Under the pieces are notes generated by a model. That model was not told the origin of the DNA and made no database searches. It saw only the letters and a program-made list of their open reading frames with translations. From Desulfobulbaceae bacterium (GTDB lineage Bacteria; Desulfobacterota; Desulfobulbia; Desulfobulbales; Desulfocapsaceae), in the NCBI GenBank assembly GCA_024643445.1, contig JAHEMX010000121.1, forward strand, positions 1 through 8,714: a DNA stretch of 8,714 bases, given 5' to 3'. This document shows, piece after piece, positions 6,272-8,714 of the stretch (positions are counted from its first letter, which is position 1; the number at the start of each line of letters is the position of its first letter). Made by a program: the position numbers and the translations under genes.

Positions 6272-7141
6272 TTAAGCTGCCATTTTCACTGTAGGCAGCA
6301 GCATACCATATGCTCCATCGGGTGTTTTCCTGTTCAGGCTCGAATGGGGCCTGGACCGGTTATACCAGTCGAGATACTGCATGATCGAATCCCTGGCTTC
6401 CGCTACTGAGTCATACGCATACAAATAGACACGCTCGTATTTTACCGTTTTCCAGAAAGGTTCTACAAAGACATTGTCACGCCAGGCACCACGCCCGTCC
6501 ATACTGATGATGATACCGTTTTCCTTGAGAAAGCTTATCCATTGATCAGAGGTGAACTGACTGCCCTAATCGGTATTTATGATCTCTGGTATACTCGAAT
6601 GGTTTAGCGCTCGCTTCAGACAATCCAGACAGAAGGATAGATCCAGGGTATTGGATAGCTCCCAGTCGATCACTTTACGTGAATGCCAGATCATGATAGC
6701 AAACAAATACATAGAGCCCCGACGCATCAGTATAAACGTGAAGTCCGCACACCATACCTGGTTCGGGTGGGTAATGTTCAATCCTTTCAATCGATAGGGG
6801 TAGATTCCGGAAGGCCCGCCTGGAATTGTCGTTCGTTTGCGTGGATAGATCGCCTCGATTCCCATCTTCCGCATCAGCCGCCTTACCCGCTTCCTGTTTG
6901 TTCCCTTGCCTGTATGGCGGCGCAGATACGAACTCATTCGACGAGATCCGGCGCTTGGGTCTTCCAGGTAGAGTCGATCCATCTGTTTCATCAAATCCAG
7001 GTTCTCAACCGTCTCCTCTGACAGATCATAATAGATCAGTGATCGGTGAATATGCAGCAGGCGGCATTGTCTGCGAATACTCAGGTGAGAATCTTTTTCT
7101 ATCAGCTCTGATCTTTGACGGGGATTCCCAACTGCCTGCAC
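6272..7141 (-). pseudogene. IS3-family transposase orfB (DDE catalytic part), nonsense-interrupted
   Basis: Integrase-core half of an IS3 transposase, normally made as an OrfAB frameshift fusion. The frame runs 289 codons from GTG (7139-7141) to TAA at 6272, broken by one TAG at 6566-6568 (codon 192). Motifs read through the break in the same frame: V-W-C-A-D-F-T (D133), I-I-N-T-D (D191), amber, G-S-Q-F-T-S, then D-N-V-F-V-E (E227). The 35-residue gap between D191 and E227 is the exact DD(35)E spacing. Family members have N-T-D-Q-G-S-Q-F here, so a single CAG-to-TAG change explains the stop. The 191-aa product keeps an HTH_21-like N-terminal part and two catalytic acids but lacks the glutamate and the Y-N-x-x-R-P-H-S-S-L block, so it should be inactive unless TAG is read through. 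Confidence 0.88.
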
Positions 7142-7416
7142 TTTTTTTCCAGAAACTCGACATCCATTGTCAACTCGCCGACTTTGCGTTGCAGCTGCTC
7201 TTTTTCTTTTGACAGATCTTTATCGGTTTTCAGACGTTTCTCTTTGTCGAAAACATCAGGCAGATGGCTCAGCATCTCTTTCTTCCAGGTACCTACCATG
7301 ACCGGGTGAACCTCGTATTCCTGGGCAATCTGGCTTACCGTTTTGACTGCCTTGATTGCCTCAAGGGCAACCCTGGCTTTGAACTCGGGGGTATGTTTCC
7401 TTCTCTGCTTCTTCAT
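7102..7416 (-). CDS. IS3-family transposase orfA (HTH DNA-binding protein)
   Basis: DNA-binding half of an IS3 transposase, 104 aa. The start is set at the ATG at 7414-7416 (M-K-K-Q-R-R-K-H-T-P-E-F), four bases after a strong AGGAGG (7421-7426). An in-frame start 13 codons upstream exists but lacks this support and family similarity. Residues 5-50 form an HTH_Tnp_1-type helix-turn-helix (F-K-A-R-V-A-L-E-A-I...V-S-Q-I-A-Q-E-Y-E-V-H). Residues ~68-95 form a leucine-zipper-like coiled coil (L-S-K-E-K-E-Q-L-Q-R-K-V-G-E-L) used for multimerisation in this family. The 3' end overlaps orfB by 40 bp and contains the frameshift site. The frame is intact; alone, such OrfA proteins can bind the IS ends and repress transposition. 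Confidence 0.88.
   Translation of the reverse strand: MKKQRRKHTPEFKARVALEAIKAVKTVSQIAQEYEVHPVMVGTWKKEMLSHLPDVFDKEKRLKTDKDLSKEKEQLQRKVGELTMDVEFLEKKCRQLGIPVKDQS
7141..7147 (-). promoter_or_regulatory. programmed -1 frameshift slippery heptamer
   Basis: On the minus strand the orfA codons G-AA AAA AAG (E-K-K) contain the canonical heptamer A AAA AAG in register. A -1 slip moves ribosomes from orfA into the orfB frame, giving ...E-K-K-V-Q-A-V-G. The direction and frame offset match IS3-family control. A possible weak stimulator, GGGAATCCC (within 7120-7130), lies about 10 bases downstream. Confidence 0.75.
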
Positions 7417-7475
7417 AATTCCTCCTGGATGTTGGCGAGAAACTATGAACATCATACTATAACTTACTCCATGGT

Positions 7476-7492
7476 ACTAATACCGAGGAGCA
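7476..7492 (-). repeat. proposed terminal repeat, orfA-side end of the IS3 element
   Basis: TGCTCCTCGGTATTAGT on the minus strand, 60 bp upstream of the orfA start codon. It shares TG, scattered Cs and the TA-YY-AGT block with the opposite end at 6254-6269; the match is imperfect. Confidence 0.4.
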
Positions 7493-7658
7493 CTTCTATA
7501 ACGTGAGTCCCTAAAGAGGATCAGAAAGTTTATACATAAGATTTGGCTTCATATCGAGGCTTACCAAACAAGATTTCCTGCCCCTTGATGGACCGGATTC
7601 TATACCCTGCTATCTGTAAGTGAATAACGGATAGAAGAATCAAAAGATGATACTTTGT
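7493..7658. other. gene-free spacer between the IS3 element and the deiminase gene
   Basis: No coding sequence is supported. It holds the 3' flank of the leftward deiminase gene. GATTCT and AGAATC with CTATC/GATAG (about 7596-7641) could form a long-looped imperfect hairpin, but no convincing terminator is seen. Confidence 0.4.
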
Positions 7659-8714
7659 CTAGCGTGTCTTTGGCTGTTGTTGGGTTATGCAGTGCATCCC
7701 CCCGCCGAAAAAATTAAGAGATGTTGGGTCAATTTGGATAATTCTACGATTTGGAAAATATCCTTGCATAATGGTTTTAGCTAAAAGATCTTTTTCTTTC
7801 AGGCGGTATGATTTTCCTTCCTTCCAGTAGGCAGGAAGCAGGATCACGTCATTAGTGATGACATAGTTGAGATAGCTGGCGGCCGCCGTCAGGAAAATGG
7901 CATCTCCTGCCGTCAGGGTTGCGTCTTGTTCGTGGAAAAAATCAATTTCCTCTTCAGTGATCGTGTAGGGAGTTACCAGAGGATCAGGAACGGGGAACTT
8001 TACGATAGTGAATGGCTTTCCATCCTGGTTCGCCGACTTGTCCAGCAAAGATAAGTTTCGCGCCATCCGTGATGAATTGATACGGTAAAAAGGGTTGTTT
8101 TCGCTTTGTTCATCGTCTGACGGCCACGCTAAAAGAACGGTTGTGTCATCAACGAACCTGATGAACTCATCTGTATGCCCTCCCGCCCCTCTCCCCCAAT
8201 ATTTCCCGTCAATTCGGGTAAACCCAAGGGGGTCTTCAGCCAGACCATCTCCCAGCCAGACGATTTTCTGCTGTCCCAAGGTTGTCAATATCTCGGTTTC
8301 CAGTTCTGCCAAGGTAAGATGCGGATTTCTTTGTCTGCTCAAATCGGTCAGCAATATCGTGCCGCTGCCGTTGACCTCAAAGGCTCCGCCTTCAAGTACA
8401 GCACTGGATTCGATCAATGGCAGGGCCAGCCGGCGGGCAATCGCCTCATCAATTGTTCCAAGCAGTTTTGCTTTGGGGGAAAACTGCTGCGGCGCAACGT
8501 TCTGGTAATTGCTGAACAAAAAATCGGCTACCCCAAGTTGACCTTTTTTTTTCACCAGAAAGAGTGGGCCAGGATCACGGAACCAAAAATCAACCGGGTC
8601 CTGTTCAATGATGGTAAAAGCAGAAGGATTCAACCCTATCAGGGAAAAATATGATTCTCCTTCGGGGAGCAGACTTCGGTTTTCTACTATGATTTTGACC
8701 GGCACATGAGGTGA
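7659..8714 (-). CDS. agmatine deiminase / peptidylarginine deiminase family protein, 5' end outside window
   Basis: Guanidino-group hydrolase of the PAD_porph/agmatine deiminase family, which converts agmatine to N-carbamoylputrescine or arginine to citrulline. Numbering is from a GTG at 8703-8705. Motifs are W41-x-R43-D44-x-G46-P47 (W-F-R-D-P-G-P-L-F), L104-E-G-G107, G-H177-T-D179-E-F with the catalytic His/Asp, A-S-Y-L-N-Y (276-281), and the catalytic Cys C339 in G-G-G-M-H-C-I-T-Q-Q near the C-terminus. The frame stays open to the window edge, and the family's N-terminal block (x-P-A-E-W-x-P-x-x-x-x-W-x-A-W-P) is missing before W41. The true start is therefore probably beyond position 8714, and the GTG is likely internal. 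A ~15-residue insertion (G-F-T-R-I-D-G-K-Y-W-G-R-G-A-G, 161-175) sits just before the G-H-x-D motif, where typical members go almost directly from D-x-x to G-H-[IV]-D. Substrate and localisation cannot be decided here. It is convergent with the secreted-protein pair, with the IS3 element between. Confidence 0.88.
   Translation of the reverse strand, partial: SPHVPVKIIVENRSLLPEGESYFSLIGLNPSAFTIIEQDPVDFWFRDPGPLFLVKKKGQLGVADFLFSNYQNVAPQQFSPKAKLLGTIDEAIARRLALPLIESSAVLEGGAFEVNGSGTILLTDLSRQRNPHLTLAELETEILTTLGQQKIVWLGDGLAEDPLGFTRIDGKYWGRGAGGHTDEFIRFVDDTTVLLAWPSDDEQSENNPFYRINSSRMARNLSLLDKSANQDGKPFTIVKFPVPDPLVTPYTITEEEIDFFHEQDATLTAGDAIFLTAAASYLNYVITNDVILLPAYWKEGKSYRLKEKDLLAKTIMQGYFPNRRIIQIDPTSLNFFGGGMHCITQQQPKTR

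Larger units (their letters stand above)
6254..7492 (-). mobile_element. IS3-family insertion sequence, inactivated by an amber codon
   Basis: A two-gene orfA/orfB element on the minus strand with a -1 frameshift signal. Proposed ends are TG at 7492 (TGCTCCTCGGTATTAGT, read on the minus strand) and TG at 6254 (TGGAACCCCTACCAGT, read on the plus strand). They share the TG terminus and a TA-YY-AGT block with one gap, so the repeats are decayed or only approximately placed. The 1.24-kb length fits the family, and orfB stops 18 bp from the proposed end. The outer flanks are AAG and CTT, which are inverted rather than direct, so no target duplication is visible. It lies between the secreted-protein pair and the deiminase gene. 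Confidence 0.75.

Noticed and set aside
6683..7212. Plus-strand open frames of 112 and 128 codons over the IS3 element
   Set aside because: The opposite strand encodes recognisable orfA and orfB; the plus-strand frames have no similarity pattern or ribosome binding site.
8095..8654. Plus-strand open frames of 137 and 159 codons opposite the deiminase gene
   Set aside because: The minus-strand frame has every catalytic motif of a known family; the plus-strand translations show no family features and are antisense shadows.

Overview
This 8.7-kb window reads as an accessory region of a Gram-negative environmental bacterium. Three things suggest this. It carries two large exported parallel beta-helix proteins ending in dockerin-type EF-hand repeats of the 'DVNGDGTVDLAD' kind. 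Such tails are common in secreted proteins of Desulfobacterota and some gammaproteobacteria. It also carries two insertion sequences of proteobacterial style. The lineage is an inference from protein style only; no rRNA or housekeeping gene is present.

Layout. Positions 1-100 are a gene-free flank. Positions 101-1569 hold an IS5-family element with an apparently intact 441-aa DDE transposase and near-perfect 17-bp terminal inverted repeats. About 100 bp beyond its right end begins a rightward pair of secreted-protein genes. The first (1674-4574, 966 aa) has a signal peptide, a beta-helix, a choice-of-anchor-Q-like segment, two tandem lectin-like beta-sandwich repeats, a PKD/Ig-like domain and a degenerate dockerin-like tail. 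The second (4623-6050, 475 aa) has a signal peptide, a beta-helix, the same choice-of-anchor-Q-like segment and a canonical two-loop dockerin. They are 48 bp apart, each has a good Shine-Dalgarno sequence, and they probably form one transcription unit. A 13-bp-arm hairpin (6143-6170) lies downstream.

Positions ~6254-7492 hold a leftward IS3-family element. orfA is intact and ends in a textbook A AAA AAG slippery heptamer for -1 frameshifting. orfB is broken by one in-frame amber codon (6566-6568) directly after the second catalytic Asp, so this copy should be transposition-defective. From 7659 to the right edge is a leftward gene of the agmatine deiminase / bacterial peptidylarginine deiminase family. 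It has all catalytic motifs but is cut by the window edge at its 5' end.

Functionally, the two exported proteins look like a paired cell-surface or extracellular set: beta-helix for carbohydrate or surface interaction, Ca2+-binding dockerin modules for attachment. Their partners and substrates are not visible here. The deiminase is convergent to them and separated by the IS3 element, so a functional link is not implied. The most unusual items are the dockerin-bearing beta-helix pair, the diverged DTFW/GGGxG beta-sandwich repeats, the Asn-Cys ladder, the amber-killed IS3 and the insertion next to the deiminase's catalytic His.
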